Positions 1-7,245 are shown, numbered from the stretch's first letter. The stretch: DNA of 31,229 nt from JAKLEX01 sp035327525 (GCA_035327525.1 DAOLDC010000006.1:1-31229); one strand, 5' to 3'. Notes: generated from the sequence alone by a model not told the origin. A program made the numbers and translations.

Positions 1-134
1 CTCTAAGCAAAACCTTTAAATACCGAGACCTAAAGGCAGGTAATTATCTAAGGATGGTTTCAGTGAAACAGCGTAAAGCTGTCAACCAAAACGTCCTCGA
101 TGAAACACCAATGGGATAGCCCCTTTGCTTAGAG
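1..134 (+). ncRNA. Candidate structured RNA of unknown family
   Basis: Bases 1-11 (CTCTAAGCAAA) are the exact reverse complement of 124-134, giving an 11-bp closing stem. Inside it, CCTTTA (13-18) pairs with TAAAGG (31-36), and TACC in that loop (21-24) can pair with GGTA (39-42), which would form an H-type pseudoknot. TGGTT (55-59) pairs with AACCA (84-88), GGA (52-54) with TCC (94-96), and CAGC (69-72) with GCTG (78-81) around a GTAAA loop. GGG (113-115) and CCC (120-122) form a short hairpin. No open frame covers it. I compared it with RNase P RNA, tmRNA, SRP RNA, 5S rRNA, 6S RNA and common riboswitches and found no matching signature. The RNA may extend left of the window. The strand is inferred from ruvB downstream and is not proven. 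Confidence 0.5.
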
Positions 135-167
135 ATTTATGTCTTTGAAAAAATAATCATCAAGACC

Positions 168-197
168 TTGTATAAAAAACTTTATACATGCTATAAT
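168..197 (+). promoter_or_regulatory. Promoter of ruvB-yebC
   Basis: TTGTAT (168-173) lies 18 nt before TATAAT (192-197), which is preceded by an extended -10 TG at 189-190. Transcription would begin near 204, giving a leader of about ten nucleotides before the ruvB ATG at 214. There is no Shine-Dalgarno sequence. Confidence 0.65.
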
Positions 198-213
198 AAC
201 ATATACAAATATT

Positions 214-1230
214 ATGTCAAGTCTCCCAACCACACAAAACAGCAAGGCAATTAATAATAAGGTAGATAACTTTTTAGATCAAGAGCTTCGTCCAAAGGTC
301 TGGGATGAATATATTGGTCAAGAAAACATAAAAAATAACCTAAATATTTTACTAAAAGCGGCAAAACAGAGGGCACATCCTCCAGAGCACATTCTCTTTT
401 ATGGCCCTCCAGGACTGGGTAAAACGACGCTAGCTCATCTAATTGCTCATCATACAAATTCTCAAATAAAAATAACTTCCGGTCCATCAATTGAGAAAGT
501 TGGTGATATTGCCTCGATTTTAACAAATCTCAATTCTGGGGATATCCTGTTTATAGACGAGGTTCATAGACTAAACAAGTCGGTTGAAGAGGTTCTTTAC
601 CCTGCTATGGAATCTGGCAATTTGGATATTATTATCGGAAAAGGTCCATCCGCCAGAACTATTCAGTTAGAATTGCCACCCTTTACAATGATTGCGGCAA
701 CTACCAGAATTTCGATGCTTTCTTCCCCACTACGTTCTAGATTTTCTGGTGGAATTTTTCGTTTAGAATTTTATTCGGAAAGTGAAATAGAAAAAATAAT
801 AAAAAGATCAGCAAAAATACTGAAAATAGAAATTGAAGATGATGCCTGTACAGAAATTGCAAAGCGAAGTCGTCGAACTCCAAGAACTGCAAACTATTTA
901 CTAAAAAGATGTCGCGATTATGCACAGGTCAACGAAACAGTTTTGAACAGAAATTCTGTAGACAAAACATTAGACATGTTACAGATAGACGATGTTGGAT
1001 TAACGCGTGCTGATAGAAATATTTTGGAATCAATAATAGAAAAATTTAATGGTGGCCCGGTTGGATTGAATACAATCGCGATGTCACTATCAGAGGAACC
1101 TGGAACGGTTGAAGAATTCAATGAACCATATTTGATTCAAATGGGTTTTATTGAAAGAACTTCTCGCGGTAGAATTGTTACAGAAAAGGGTTATGAGCAT
1201 CTAAAAATCAAAAAAAATGTCAGGACATAA
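214..1230 (+). CDS. ruvB: Holliday junction branch-migration helicase RuvB
   Basis: This is the AAA+ motor that drives branch migration of Holliday junctions together with RuvA, in the cytoplasm. The 338-residue length is normal for the family. Walker A GPPGLGKTT is at residues 64-72 and Walker B FIDEVHR at 113-119, followed by the sensor and arginine-finger region around TTRISMLSSPLRSRF. The C-terminal winged-helix domain ends near residue 330 (FIERTSRGRIVTEKGYEHL). The ATG at 214 sits just after a strong extended -10 promoter with no Shine-Dalgarno, which suggests a very short leader. The last 14 bases overlap yebC, so the two genes are probably translationally coupled. ruvC follows in the same direction with its own promoter. 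ruvA is not in the window. Confidence 0.97.
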   Translation: MSSLPTTQNSKAINNKVDNFLDQELRPKVWDEYIGQENIKNNLNILLKAAKQRAHPPEHILFYGPPGLGKTTLAHLIAHHTNSQIKITSGPSIEKVGDIASILTNLNSGDILFIDEVHRLNKSVEEVLYPAMESGNLDIIIGKGPSARTIQLELPPFTMIAATTRISMLSSPLRSRFSGGIFRLEFYSESEIEKIIKRSAKILKIEIEDDACTEIAKRSRRTPRTANYLLKRCRDYAQVNETVLNRNSVDKTLDMLQIDDVGLTRADRNILESIIEKFNGGPVGLNTIAMSLSEEPGTVEEFNEPYLIQMGFIERTSRGRIVTEKGYEHLKIKKNVRT

Positions 1231-1747
1231 TAAATGGTCAAAAATAAAAAATAAAAAGGGGGCAGAAGACGCAAAAAGGAGTCAGGTTTTTTCAAAATAT
1301 TCAAAATTAATAACCGTAATATCAAAAAAGGTTGGTGGCAAAATTTCTTCTCCAGAATTGGCTGCAATCGTTGAATCTGCAAAAAAAGAAAATATGCCAA
1401 AAGACACAATAGAAAGGGCTATAAAAAAAGGAACGGATTCTGGTACTCTAGATATGGAAAATGTTGTTTACGAAACATATGGACCGGGTGGTGTAGCAAT
1501 AATTATCGAGGGTTTGACTGATAGCAAAAACCGCACGGCAGCAGAAATTAGACATTTATTATCAAAAAACGGCTATGAATTGGCACAACCCGGTGCAGCA
1601 TCATGGGCATTCGAAAAAGAAGGTAACAAATGGGTTGCAAAAACACTTGTAGATTTGTCAGACGAAGATTTGGAAAAATTATCGTCACTTGTTGATTCTT
1701 TCGAAGAATTAGAGGATGTACAAGAGGTTTTTACAAACGCAGAATAA
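1217..1747 (+). CDS. yebC: YebC/PmpR/TACO1-family protein, shortened
   Basis: The protein opens with the family hallmark MSGHNKWSKIKNKKG and carries ENMPKDTIERAIKKG and YGPGGVAIIIEGLTDSKNRT. Members act as transcription regulators or as factors relieving ribosome stalling. Most bacterial members are about 240 residues; this one is 176. The N-terminal domain is complete to about residue 140. The ending (LEELEDVQEVFTNAE) matches the usual family C-terminus, but the intervening domain is largely missing. The gene therefore looks like an internal domain loss and not a frameshift, since the frame is open and the end is canonical. It starts inside the ruvB 3' end, with no Shine-Dalgarno, which fits coupling. 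Confidence 0.9.
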   Translation: MSGHNKWSKIKNKKGAEDAKRSQVFSKYSKLITVISKKVGGKISSPELAAIVESAKKENMPKDTIERAIKKGTDSGTLDMENVVYETYGPGGVAIIIEGLTDSKNRTAAEIRHLLSKNGYELAQPGAASWAFEKEGNKWVAKTLVDLSDEDLEKLSSLVDSFEELEDVQEVFTNAE

Positions 1748-1751
1748 AAAA

Positions 1752-1760
1752 TGTTAGAAT
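1752..1760 (+). promoter_or_regulatory. Extended -10 promoter of ruvC
   Basis: TGTTAGAAT (TG, one base, TAGAAT) ends 6 nt before the ruvC ATG. Transcription would start at or next to the start codon, making the ruvC mRNA leaderless. The same nine bases precede tyrS on the other strand. It lies in the 19-nt gap between yebC and ruvC, so ruvC can also be expressed by read-through. Confidence 0.5.
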
Positions 1761-1766
1761 TCTAAT

Positions 1767-2246
1767 ATGAAAATATTAGCTATTGATCCAGGCTATGAAA
1801 GGCTTGGAATTGCAATTTTGGATAAAGATAAAAAAGAAAAAGAATCTTTTGTTTATTCAGAATGTTTCAAGACAAGTTCGAAAGAATCTCATCCAGACAG
1901 ACTTGGAAAAATTCAAAAAAAAATTTCTGAAATAATTTCGGAATTTGATCCAAAAGAGTTGGCAATCGAAAGTTTATTTTTTAATACAAATCAAAAAACA
2001 GCGATGAAGGTGTCGGAAGCGCGCGGGTCAATAATTGCTACGGCAAAAAATGCCGGATTGGAAGTTTTTGAATACAAACCTCAGGAAATAAAAGTTGCCG
2101 TTACGGGTGACGGAAGGAGTGACAAAAATTCGATTATGAAAATAATGCCCCTTTTGATAAAAATTCCTAATACTGTCCAAATTGATGACGAGTTCGACGC
2201 GATTGCATGTGGCCTGACACATTTGGCAATAAGAAAAAATAAATAA
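1767..2246 (+). CDS. ruvC: Holliday junction endonuclease RuvC
   Basis: RuvC resolves Holliday junctions by paired nicking and works with RuvAB. The 159-residue length is normal. The RNase H-like fold is recognisable from the N-terminal strand MKILAIDPGYERLGIAI. The acidic catalytic set is present: D7, E68 (LAIESLFF), and D141 and D144 in DEFDAIACGLTH. It closes the ruvB-yebC-ruvC cluster and is followed by a strong hairpin terminator at 2252-2291. There is no Shine-Dalgarno; an extended -10 ends 6 nt before the ATG. Nothing looks truncated. Confidence 0.95.
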   Translation: MKILAIDPGYERLGIAILDKDKKEKESFVYSECFKTSSKESHPDRLGKIQKKISEIISEFDPKELAIESLFFNTNQKTAMKVSEARGSIIATAKNAGLEVFEYKPQEIKVAVTGDGRSDKNSIMKIMPLLIKIPNTVQIDDEFDAIACGLTHLAIRKNK

Positions 2247-2251
2247 AAAAT

Positions 2252-2291
2252 AATAGGCTCGTAGTTCTGGAAGCAGAACTACGAGCCTATT
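2252..2291. terminator. Bidirectional intrinsic terminator, 18-bp perfect stem
   Basis: Bases 2252-2269 are the exact reverse complement of 2274-2291, with a four-base loop GAAG. On the - strand the stem is followed by an uninterrupted T-rich tract (complement of 2232-2251), an ideal intrinsic terminator for the gene at 2346-2753. On the + strand it follows ruvC and is trailed by a weaker T-rich stretch. It separates convergent transcription units. Confidence 0.85.
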
Positions 2292-2760
2292 TGATTGTGT
2301 TTGGTGGGGTTGTTTGGACCCCACCATTTCCAGCGACTTTTGGAATTATGCCGCGGCTTGCCGGCGGTGGCGGGTGTCGATTATGTACACCCGATCCCCA
2401 CGCTGCCGGAAGCGGACGCCCGGTTTGTGCAGCTTCTGAAGGCGCAGCAACAGGCTCTGCCGAGCGCGTCGAAGCATTGGGTATTTGATTATTTGCCCCT
2501 TCAACTTCTCGCGGCGACTGGTTCTCCGGTAACTCGATCGGTTCGCCGAGTTTTCGGCGGTGGGCTGCGTGCGCCCACTGGCTTGCAACGGGTTGCCGTC
2601 TGCGCGAGAACGACGAATGTCGTTCTCCTTCTGCTTCTGGCGCCGAGGGTCTTCGGCAGGCGTTGTGCGCCGCGCCTCTGTCAGAAAGATCCATAACGCC
2701 AAAAGCACAAAAATAATTCCTGCGCCGGTTTTTGTAATGTACACGATATCCATAATCCAC
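2292..2760. other. GC-rich, hairpin-dense block
   Basis: This stretch is plainly GC-rich, while everything around it is AT-rich. It contains many short perfect stem-loops: GGTGGGGT 2303-2310 with 2318-2325; CGGGTGT 2371-2377 with 2387-2393; CGCCGA 2544-2549 with 2554-2559; GTGGGC 2560-2565 with 2573-2578; GAGAACGAC 2606-2614 with 2619-2627; and GCCGA 2642-2646 with 2653-2657. The composition starts and stops abruptly, at the terminator on the left and at the leader of the - strand gene on the right. Horizontal acquisition is the simplest reading. An RNA-level role for the hairpins is possible. Confidence 0.75.
2346..2753 (-). CDS. Small single-pass membrane protein, foreign composition
   Basis: I do not recognise this 135-residue protein. 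It has one N-terminal membrane helix (ITKTGAGIIFVLLALWIFL, about residues 6-24), followed by an arginine-, lysine- and glutamine-rich tail that is probably cytoplasmic or wall-facing. The tail ends with a basic region KPGVRFRQRGDRVYIIDTRH. Codon use is unlike its neighbours: arginine is mostly CGN and lysine mostly AAG, where the rest of the window uses AGA and AAA. It has a real Shine-Dalgarno, GGAAGGAAG, five bases upstream of the ATG, and a TTGACA-16-TATATT promoter at 2848-2821. It ends before a strong terminator. These signals make it an independent and probably transferred unit. Other frames here are also open because of the GC content, but none has such start signals. Confidence 0.65.
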   Translation of the reverse strand: MDIVYITKTGAGIIFVLLALWIFLTEARRTTPAEDPRRQKQKENDIRRSRADGNPLQASGRTQPTAENSANRSSYRRTSRREKLKGQIIKYPMLRRARQSLLLRLQKLHKPGVRFRQRGDRVYIIDTRHRRQAAA

Positions 2761-2820
2761 TTCCTTCCTTGATTTGTTGTACGAACGAAAATCCCAACAT
2801 AGGACTTTCACTAATAAAAA

Positions 2821-2848
2821 AATATAACATACATATAAATTATGTCAA
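2821..2848 (-). promoter_or_regulatory. Near-consensus sigma-70 promoter for the GC-rich gene
   Basis: Read on the - strand, TTGACA (2848-2843) is followed by a 16-nt spacer and TATATT (2826-2821). Transcription would start near 2814, leaving a leader of about 60 nt with a Shine-Dalgarno. It is the best -35 match seen in the window and fits a self-contained expression unit. Confidence 0.7.
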
Positions 2849-2900
2849 ATCATTTTTCCACAGATTTTTTGTTTTTGGCTATTGGCTATTCAAAATTAAT

Positions 2901-2928
2901 TTGTTACAAGTATATTTGAATTTATATT
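2901..2928 (+). promoter_or_regulatory. Possible promoter of the acidic small protein
   Basis: TTGTTA (2901-2906) lies 16 nt before TATATT (2923-2928), and the ATG follows at 2943. The AT-rich context makes chance matches likely. It is divergent from the promoter at 2821-2848. Confidence 0.35.
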
Positions 2929-2942
2929 AAATAAAAATTTAT

Positions 2943-3197
2943 ATGGAAAATGATGAAAATCTAGAATTAAAAAATGGCGAGGATCAAATAGACGCGCTAC
3001 TTGAAATTGGTCTTGCTGAAGATTTGATAGAAGAAGCAGATGATGTTGTTGAGGACGAACACCATATCGACCCATTAGTAGTAAAAGCTGTTGATGCAGA
3101 AGAAGAAAAAATTTCGTTAGAGGACGAAGAGGAGGACGAAGAGGAAGAGGAGTATGATTTGGCCATAGAAAGTTTTGAAGATGTTGATAATTTCTAA
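2943..3197 (+). CDS. Small highly acidic protein, unknown function
   Basis: This is an 84-residue protein without a signal peptide or membrane segment. It is dominated by glutamate and aspartate, with an acidic run around residues 57-73 (LEDEEEDEEEEEYDLAI). Basic residues are few, so the net charge is strongly negative. Such proteins are often intrinsically disordered and can act as nucleic-acid mimics or chaperone-like partners, but nothing here identifies a role. It stands alone between the GC-rich block and tyrS, convergent with tyrS, with no Shine-Dalgarno. The reverse strand is open through the same region only because GAA/GAG/GAT repeats read as serine-rich sequence, so I take the + frame as the gene. 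Confidence 0.6.
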   Translation: MENDENLELKNGEDQIDALLEIGLAEDLIEEADDVVEDEHHIDPLVVKAVDAEEEKISLEDEEEDEEEEEYDLAIESFEDVDNF

Positions 3198-3257
3198 TTC
3201 GCTCAAAAAATTTTAGCAAAATCTGCTTTTATACCAGAAAACATTTTTTAAAATATA

Positions 3258-4469
3258 CTAAACAGATATTTTTATAAATCTCTTTTTTCCAATTCTATAT
3301 GTTGCAGTTTTTTCTATTTTGTAATTAGGGTCAGATATTTTTTCTGAGTTTTCTATAATTGAAACAGCCCCACCGTCGATCAGTCTTCTCCAATCACCTT
3401 TTGAGTCTATAATTTTGTTTTCGAAAAGAACATCTGCTAATAGTTTGCCAACCACAGACTCTGTTTCTAAAATATTTTCTGGTATGCCTCCATGACTAAA
3501 AGTTTTTTCAAAATTACTTTCAGCACTACCTGCTACATCAGAATCATAATAAGTTTTTACAATTTCCCTTGCTAATTCTTTTTTTGCATCACGCGGGTTT
3601 ATTTTTTGGGATTTTAATAATTCTTCTAATTCAAAAATTCTAGATTCAGAAACATCTGTGCAGGCCCTGAAATATTTGATAATTAATTCATCTTTTAGTG
3701 ACATAACTTTACCAAACATATCATTTGGTTCATCAGTTATATTAATTACATTACCCCAGCTTGTGGACATTTTTCTACCATCTGTTCCCTCTAGCATGAT
3801 TGTTGTCAAAATGTCCTGTTCTTTTTTGTTATAATGTTTTTGGACTATTCTACCTGCTTTCAAATTGAATAATTGATCAAATCCACCGATTTCTATATCT
3901 GCATCAACCATAACAGAGTCATATCCTTGCATTAGTGGATACATAAATTCTCTAAGTGAAATTTCGTCGCTTTTTTCCAAACGCTCCTTGAAATTTCTTC
4001 TGGCAATCATTTGGCTAACAGTAAAACTTTCTGCCAATTCTGCGATTTCCTGAAAACGTAATTTACTTAACCAGTCATTGTTGTATTTGAATGACACTTT
4101 TTTCAAATCGAGAATTTTTCCAATTTGTTTTTTGTAATCAAGTAGATTTTTTTCAACTTGTTTTTTGTCCAACATTGGCCTTTTTTCTATTTTGTCAGAT
4201 GGATCGCCAATTTGAGCAGTAAAATTTCCAACAATAAAAATTATGTTGTGGCCCAAATCTTGAAACTCTCTCATTTTTCGCAAGATTATTGCTCTTCCGA
4301 TATGAATTTTTGAGCCAGTTGGATCAAAGCCCAATTTTATATTCAGTCTTTTACCAGAAAGAAGTTTTTTTTCTATAGATTCCTTGATAAAAACGTCTTC
4401 GACATTTTTTGTTAGCAATCTTTCTATTTTTGACTTGTCAGTATTTACTTTTCTATTAAAATTTAGCAT
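3258..4469 (-). CDS. tyrS: Tyrosyl-tRNA synthetase
   Basis: A class I aminoacyl-tRNA synthetase that charges tRNA-Tyr. With the ATG at 4469 the protein has 403 residues, typical of the family. The HIGH motif is HIGR at 56-59 after GFDPTGSK, and the KMSKS loop is KMSTS at 233-237 (GTDGRKMSTSWGN). The tyrosine-binding region includes YPLMQGYDSV, DIEIGGFDQ and the helix between them. An S4-like RNA-binding domain occupies the C-terminus (DWRRLIDGGAVSI to the end). A TTG start at 4529 would add 20 unsupported residues. The ATG at 4469 lies 7 nt after an extended -10 and agrees with the usual N-terminus. It is divergent from the penicillin-binding protein. Confidence 0.95.
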   Translation of the reverse strand: MLNFNRKVNTDKSKIERLLTKNVEDVFIKESIEKKLLSGKRLNIKLGFDPTGSKIHIGRAIILRKMREFQDLGHNIIFIVGNFTAQIGDPSDKIEKRPMLDKKQVEKNLLDYKKQIGKILDLKKVSFKYNNDWLSKLRFQEIAELAESFTVSQMIARRNFKERLEKSDEISLREFMYPLMQGYDSVMVDADIEIGGFDQLFNLKAGRIVQKHYNKKEQDILTTIMLEGTDGRKMSTSWGNVINITDEPNDMFGKVMSLKDELIIKYFRACTDVSESRIFELEELLKSQKINPRDAKKELAREIVKTYYDSDVAGSAESNFEKTFSHGGIPENILETESVVGKLLADVLFENKIIDSKGDWRRLIDGGAVSIIENSEKISDPNYKIEKTATYRIGKKRFIKISV

Positions 4470-4476
4470 TATGGAT

Positions 4477-4504
4477 ATTCTAACATTTTCAAACCTAGAA
4501 ACAA
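4477..4504 (-). promoter_or_regulatory. tyrS promoter, leaderless arrangement
   Basis: On the - strand, TTGTTT (4504-4499) is followed after 16 nt by the extended -10 TGTTAGAAT (4485-4477). Seven bases separate the -10 from the ATG at 4469, so transcription should begin at the start codon. It sits back-to-back with the + strand -10 at 4511-4519. Confidence 0.6.
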
Positions 4505-4510
4505 AATAAA

Positions 4511-4519
4511 TGTTATAAT
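4511..4519 (+). promoter_or_regulatory. Extended -10 promoter of the penicillin-binding protein gene
   Basis: TGTTATAAT, a perfect extended -10, ends 10 nt before the ATG at 4530. No good -35 is visible; that position overlaps the divergent tyrS promoter. The leader would be only a few bases long. Confidence 0.6.
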
Positions 4520-4529
4520 CAACAAACAA

Positions 4530-6965
4530 ATGTTATTAAAAACAAAAAGGAGTCTAAAAATAGTAGCAAAAATTCTGATCATTGCGACTTTTGTGTTTGC
4601 TGGTGTGATTTTGTTATGGATTACGACTTTTGACCTGCCAAATTTGAATAATTTTGAAGAAAGAAAAGTTGCTCAATCCACAAAAATATTCGACAGAACT
4701 GGTGAAATAGTTCTATACGATATTCATGGTGATATAAAAAGAACCAGTATCGAATTGGGTGAAATCTCCGAACATTTAAAAAAAGCTACAATTGCTATTG
4801 AAGACAAGGATTTTTATAAACACGGCGGTATACAGATTTCTTCTATTTTTAGAGCTGTTCTGACAAATATTTCGACCGGTAATATATTGGGTGGACAAGG
4901 TGGATCAACAATTACTCAACAAGTAATAAAAAACGCATTATTAACGAGAGAAAAGAAAGTATCAAGAAAAATAAAAGAATGGGTTTTGGCTCCAAGACTT
5001 GAAAGAAAACTATCAAAAGATCAAATTCTTGAAATATATCTAAACGAAATTCCTTATGGAGGAAATGTGTACGGCGCCGAAGAGGCATCTAGAAAGTTTT
5101 TTGGTAAACAAGCAATAGATTTAACTATTCCAGAAGCAGCATATTTGGCAGCATTACCACAAGCTCCAACTTTTTTTTCTCCATATGGAAACAATGTAGA
5201 AAAACTTGAGGCAAGAAAAAATCATGTTTTGGATCAAATGGTTATAATTGGTTATATTTCAAAAGAAGAGGCGGAAACAGCAAAAAATACAAAGGTTGAA
5301 TTTCAAAAACAACAGCAATATGGAATAAAAGCTCCTCATTTTGTTATGTATGTTAGGGAATTATTAGAAAAAAAATACGGAAAAGATGTTATAGAGCAAG
5401 GTGGTCTGAGAATAATAACATCACTAGATTGGGAATTACAGGAGAAGGCAGAAGAAATTGTAAAAAGGAATGCGTTAATTAATAAAGACAGATTCAATGC
5501 AGAAAATGGTTCAATTGTTGCAATTGATCCTCAAACTGGAGAGATATTAGTAATGGTCGGCTCTAGAGATTATTTTGACGAAGAAATAGATGGGAATTTC
5601 AATATCACAACCACAAACAGACAGCCAGGGTCAGCCTTCAAGCCAATAGTGTATGCGGAAGCATTCAATAAAGGTTACAGGCCAGAAACTGTTGTTTTTG
5701 ATCTGGAAACAGAGTTCTCAACCGCTTGTGCAGGTGGTGGCGAATGTTATAGTCCACAAAATTACGACAACATTTTCCGTGGACCTATGACACTGCGAGA
5801 CGCCCTAGCTCAGTCAGTAAACATTCCCGCTGTAAAAGTTTTATATTTGTCAGGAATTAGAGATTCACTAAATTTAGCAAAAAAAATGGGAATTGAAACA
5901 TTAACAAATGTTGCTCAATATGGATTAACATTAGTTCTAGGAGGTGGTGAGGTTCGTCCATTAGACATGGCTAGTGCATATGGAATATTCGCCACAGAAG
6001 GTTTGAAACATCCCCAAACAGCAATATTAAAAATAGAAGATAGCAAGAGAAATGTTTTATTTGAAAAAAGAAATGAAATTGCCGACAGAGTATTATCTAG
6101 CAATGTTGCCAGAATGATTACTGATATTTTGTCTGACAATACGGCCAGAGCACCAGCCTTTGGTTCTAACTCTTTGCTGTTTTTTCCAAACAATGATGTT
6201 GCAGTAAAAACCGGTACCACAAACGATTATAGAGATGCTTGGATAGTTGGATACACTCCAAATGTTTCTGTTGCGGCGTGGGCTGGAAATAACGATAATA
6301 GCTCCATGGAAAAAAGGGTTGCCGGCTTTATTGTTGCACCAATGTGGAATGAATTTATGCAGGTAATTTTGGAAAAAAGAAATCATGACAATTTTAATAA
6401 GCCAGATCAGTTACCTTTGGATGTAAAACCTATAATTAATGGTTTATGGAGAGGTGAAAAAACAGAAGTAGTTCAAGATGAATTTGGAGAACAAAGACTA
6501 ATAGTAACCGGAGGGGGTGGAGGAATTCACTCTATTTTACACTGGGTAGACAGAAGCGATCCACTTGGTCCACAACCATCGAATCCATGGTTAGATTCTC
6601 AATACGAGCTGTGGGAGCGTCCAGTTGCAAGCTGGGTAAGAAGACAAAATATTTCTGATAATGTAGAGGTAACAAACATAAACGACAAGCCAAGATTATT
6701 AATAACAAGTATTGATAATAATTCAAATTATTTTTCTGATAGCCCTTTTGTTGTGGTAGTAGAAATGAGTGACAAGAGAACAATCAGTGGTGGTGAAGTG
6801 TTATTGAATAATCAAAAAATTGGAGATATAGATCCTTCCACAAAATCTTTTATGTTTATTCCCGGTGAAAATCAAAACATAAAAGAAAAAAATATATTAT
6901 ACGTAACCGTCAAGGATAGTTTGGGAAATTCTTTTAGCACACAAATAAATTTTGGTGTAATCTAA
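4530..6965 (+). CDS. Class A penicillin-binding protein (glycosyltransferase plus transpeptidase)
   Basis: This bifunctional enzyme polymerises and cross-links peptidoglycan at the outer face of the cytoplasmic membrane. Of 811 residues, about 10-32 form an uncleaved N-terminal membrane anchor. The GT51 domain follows, with the catalytic motif EDKDFYKHGG at 91-100 and GGSTITQQ at 124-131. The transpeptidase domain carries the nucleophile motif SAFK at 368-371, SVN at 429-431 and KTGTT at 560-564. After about residue 640 there is an extra C-terminal region ending in a beta-sandwich-like, Ig-type segment (about 715-811), seen in some class A enzymes. All catalytic motifs are intact. The stop codon overlaps the end of the convergent gene on the - strand by four bases. 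Confidence 0.95.
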   Translation: MLLKTKRSLKIVAKILIIATFVFAGVILLWITTFDLPNLNNFEERKVAQSTKIFDRTGEIVLYDIHGDIKRTSIELGEISEHLKKATIAIEDKDFYKHGGIQISSIFRAVLTNISTGNILGGQGGSTITQQVIKNALLTREKKVSRKIKEWVLAPRLERKLSKDQILEIYLNEIPYGGNVYGAEEASRKFFGKQAIDLTIPEAAYLAALPQAPTFFSPYGNNVEKLEARKNHVLDQMVIIGYISKEEAETAKNTKVEFQKQQQYGIKAPHFVMYVRELLEKKYGKDVIEQGGLRIITSLDWELQEKAEEIVKRNALINKDRFNAENGSIVAIDPQTGEILVMVGSRDYFDEEIDGNFNITTTNRQPGSAFKPIVYAEAFNKGYRPETVVFDLETEFSTACAGGGECYSPQNYDNIFRGPMTLRDALAQSVNIPAVKVLYLSGIRDSLNLAKKMGIETLTNVAQYGLTLVLGGGEVRPLDMASAYGIFATEGLKHPQTAILKIEDSKRNVLFEKRNEIADRVLSSNVARMITDILSDNTARAPAFGSNSLLFFPNNDVAVKTGTTNDYRDAWIVGYTPNVSVAAWAGNNDNSSMEKRVAGFIVAPMWNEFMQVILEKRNHDNFNKPDQLPLDVKPIINGLWRGEKTEVVQDEFGEQRLIVTGGGGGIHSILHWVDRSDPLGPQPSNPWLDSQYELWERPVASWVRRQNISDNVEVTNINDKPRLLITSIDNNSNYFSDSPFVVVVEMSDKRTISGGEVLLNNQKIGDIDPSTKSFMFIPGENQNIKEKNILYVTVKDSLGNSFSTQINFGVI

Positions 6966-7222
6966 AATATTTTTTTTTCGAATTTACCACTTATTAAACT
7001 TTGCTCTATTTGTTTTTGTATTTTTTTTCTGTTAATAAAAATTTCTGTTTTTTCTGAACCTGTTTTTTTTATATTTACTCTACCATCAAAAACTTCTATT
7101 TCCCTTTCTTCTAATTTTATTTTCAACAAATCATCTACAACTTTTATAATTATTTTTTTGAGAGCAGAATCTTTTGGTTGTATATTCTCAAATTTTTTTA
7201 AGTAAAAAGAAATTTGTTGCAT
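6962..7222 (-). CDS. Small protein, possibly DciA/DUF721-like
   Basis: An 86-residue basic protein with no membrane segment. A central stretch, EIEVFDGRVNIKKTGSEKTE, reads like the strand-turn-strand core of DUF721/DciA proteins, where a glycine-containing turn is followed by a conserved helix that begins near the next basic segment (here INRKKIQKQIEQSL). DciA proteins help load the replicative helicase, and a location directly downstream of dnaA-dnaN would suit that. The match is by eye only and the protein is short, so I call it tentative. It is 52 nt downstream of dnaN on the same strand, with a small inverted repeat between them. Its 3' end overlaps the convergent penicillin-binding protein gene by four bases. 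Confidence 0.55.
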   Translation of the reverse strand: MQQISFYLKKFENIQPKDSALKKIIIKVVDDLLKIKLEEREIEVFDGRVNIKKTGSEKTEIFINRKKIQKQIEQSLISGKFEKKIF

Positions 7223-7245
7223 TTTTTATTTTTTTAAAAATTTAA

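Noticed and set aside
1..134. Assignment as RNase P RNA, tmRNA, SRP RNA, 5S rRNA or a known riboswitch
   Set aside because: The diagnostic conserved blocks of these RNAs are missing, so I left it unnamed.
2295..2696. A 133-codon + strand frame across the GC-rich block
   Set aside because: It needs a TTG start, has no Shine-Dalgarno or promoter and starts right after a terminator stem. The - strand gene has promoter, Shine-Dalgarno and membrane helix. Its protein-like look keeps a small doubt.
2287..2811. A longer - strand frame (174 codons) across the same block
   Set aside because: No Shine-Dalgarno at its start, proline- and alanine-rich content typical of a shadow frame in GC-rich DNA, and it runs through the terminator stem.
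2984..3166. Serine-rich - strand frame opposite the acidic protein
   Set aside because: It is the mirror of GAA/GAG/GAT codons and has no start signals.
4470..4529. Longer tyrS beginning at a TTG at 4529
   Set aside because: It would translate across the tyrS promoter itself. The ATG at 4469 follows an extended -10 by 7 nt and gives the normal N-terminus.
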